DNA of 5,764 nt from Bacillota bacterium (lineage in GTDB: Bacteria > Bacillota_C > Negativicutes > Sporomusales > Sporomusaceae): contig JAEZQV010000376.1 in NCBI GenBank assembly GCA_023441125.1, positions 1 through 5,764 of the forward strand. Reading direction: 5' to 3'. The translations under genes and the position numbers were made by a program. Under the pieces are notes generated by a model, which was given only the letters and a program-made list of their open reading frames with translations, had not been told where the DNA came from and did no database searches. Positions 5,000 through 5,764 of the stretch are shown one piece after another (positions within the stretch are counted from its first letter, which is position 1; the number at the start of each line of letters is the position of its first letter).

Positions 5000-5332
5000 A
5001 TGGCAAAATCGCCTGACCCCTGCCCGGTAATCGTCGTCCAAAATATGATCGCCGGCAAGTGGAAGCTATCCATATTATGGCAGCTTAGCAGTGGAACCAA
5101 ACGATTCAATGAATTGCAAAAACTGTTACCGGATATTTCACAGGGAATACTTACCCAGCAGTTGCGGGAACTTGAACGGGACGGGTTAATTCATCGCGAG
5201 ATCTATAGAGAAGTTCCGCCTAAGGTTGAATATTCTCTTACTGAAATAGGACAAAGTTTTATGCCAGTATTAAGTATCGTGTGCGACTGGGGCAAAAAAT
5301 ACCTGGAGTTAAACAGCAACCCCACATCATAA
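5000..5332 (+). CDS. HxlR-family transcriptional regulator (YodB/HypR-like)
   Basis: The 110-residue product is a typical-length HxlR winged helix-turn-helix protein. An N-terminal C8-P9 is followed by [22 protein letters not shown] (18-39). The recognition region is [19 protein letters not shown] (46-64), the wing is [17 protein letters not shown] (68-84), and a C-terminal dimerisation helix runs to about 104. C8 is at the position used for thiol sensing of quinones and disulphide stress in YodB and HypR; a second cysteine is C95. The start at 5000 has AAGGAG 9 nt upstream; an ATG at 4934 lies in the operator and has no ribosome site. It is divergent from the NimA-like gene, its likely target, and is followed by a strong terminator. 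The effector is inferred, not shown. Confidence 0.93.
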   Translation: MAKSPDPCPVIVVQNMIAGKWKLSILWQLSSGTKRFNELQKLLPDISQGILTQQLRELERDGLIHREIYREVPPKVEYSLTEIGQSFMPVLSIVCDWGKKYLELNSNPTS

Positions 5333-5467
5333 GGTTATATACGGTAAAGTCTCGCATTGCTTAATGGCCAAAGAGAGCTTTGTTGATTAGCCAGCAAAGA
5401 AACCAGCAAAACAGTTCCCTGTCTTCTTGATTGCAAAGTACAATGCGGCCTGCAAAACAGAAAAAGG

Positions 5468-5504
5468 TAGCAGCATAGTGTATAACTCTATGCTGCTATT
5501 TTTT
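5468..5504. terminator. Bidirectional rho-independent terminator between hxlR and the dioxygenase
   Basis: TAGCAGCATAG (5468-5478) pairs perfectly with CTATGCTGCTA (5488-5498) over 11 bp, with a 9-nt loop and then TTTTTT (5499-5504) on the plus strand. On the minus strand the same stem is followed by CC and TTTTT (5465-5461), so it can also end the convergent dioxygenase transcript. It lies 135 bp past the hxlR stop; the intervening 5333-5467 holds no gene that I can see. Confidence 0.92.
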
Positions 5505-5521
5505 CCTCTGCCCGCACTCCC

Positions 5522-5764
5522 TCAGGCATCAATTATAAAACTGCGCATGGATATTGAACCATTTTGTATGTCCGTACAGGTAAAGTGCAGCCTGTCCTGC
5601 TCTTCTTGCAAGGCGGCTACATATAACATAGGCAAATAGTGTTCATTCGTCGGAACAGCGGTAAGGGCATGAGGCAGATCATCATAAGCAATCAGTTTTG
5701 CATGCTCCCGCTTTACTAATGCCGCTGCGATCTGTTTATCAAACTCAACAGCCCAGGAATAAGC
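5522..5764 (-). CDS. Extradiol ring-cleavage dioxygenase, LigB/4,5-DOPA (DODA) type, C-terminal part
   Basis: The last 80 residues are visible; the gene begins beyond the right edge. They open AYSWAVEFDKQIAAAL and pass through DDLPHALTAVPTNEHYLPMLYVAAL to end NGSISMRSFIIDA. These are the C-terminal hallmarks of class III extradiol dioxygenases of the DODA/YgiD branch: the W-A-x-E-F-D block, the conserved PTxEHYLP histidine (H42 of the visible part), and the G-S-x-S-M-R-S-F tail. Such enzymes open catechol rings with O2 and a non-haem metal; the substrate here is unknown. It is convergent with hxlR across a shared terminator. Its promoter is not in the window, so control by the neighbouring HxlR protein cannot be judged. 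The metal-binding N-terminal histidines are also out of view. Confidence 0.85.
   Translation of the reverse strand, partial: AYSWAVEFDKQIAAALVKREHAKLIAYDDLPHALTAVPTNEHYLPMLYVAALQEEQDRLHFTCTDIQNGSISMRSFIIDA

Noticed and set aside
5427..5639. 70-codon plus-strand open frame past hxlR.
   Set aside because: It passes through the bidirectional terminator and lies antisense to the dioxygenase C-terminus; it has no ribosome site.

Overview
The window suggests a diderm Firmicute, most plausibly a member of the Negativicutes (Sporomusa/Pelosinus-like); this is an inference from content, not from a database match. It carries an outer-membrane energising set (ExbB, ExbD, TonB) together with Gram-positive-style signals: strong AAGGAG/GGAGG ribosome binding sites, textbook sigma-A promoters with 17-bp spacers, and a YodB/HxlR-type regulator. 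Genes typical of anaerobes are also present, namely a QueG-like double [4Fe-4S] protein and a NimA-like flavoprotein. Base composition looks mid-range. All genes are on the minus strand except the HxlR regulator.

Region 1-1400 (minus strand) is an iron-regulated operon read exbB-exbD-tonB, with tonB cut by the window edge. exbB and exbD overlap by 14 bp, and exbD and tonB are 5 bp apart. Upstream sits a near-consensus promoter (TTGACA-17-TATACT) and, just downstream of its predicted start point, a Fur box matching 17 of 19 consensus bases. The set would energise TonB-dependent uptake of iron complexes or cobalamin when iron is scarce.

Region 1401-2446 holds one small cysteine-rich protein of the CGGC family. 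It has its own strong promoter, an unusually long (about 250 nt) leader rich in inverted repeats, and a strong terminator about 140 bp past its stop codon. A 20-bp perfect GC-only palindrome lies between gene and terminator.

Region 2447-4320 contains a TrhA/hemolysin-III (PAQR) seven-helix membrane protein and, upstream of it, a divergent QueG-like iron-sulphur protein. Each has a recognisable promoter. No convincing terminator separates them, so they may be partly co-transcribed.

Region 4339-5504 is a divergent pair: a NimA-like pyridoxamine-phosphate-oxidase-fold protein (minus) and an HxlR-family repressor (plus). The space between them is dense with symmetry: a 43-bp perfect palindrome built of two TGCAA-N4-TTGCA dyads set 21 bp apart, a TACTA-N7-TAGTA dyad like the YodB box of Bacillus over the hxlR start point, and a separate 10-bp-arm hairpin in the nimA leader. 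A bidirectional terminator follows hxlR. Convergent with it, running off the right edge, is the C-terminal end of a 4,5-DOPA/LigB-type extradiol dioxygenase, a gene with no start codon inside the window. HxlR regulator, flavoprotein and ring-cleaving dioxygenase together suggest a locus answering to quinone, catechol or nitro-aromatic electrophiles. That is the most interesting functional hypothesis here. I saw no CRISPR array, tRNA, rRNA or insertion sequence.
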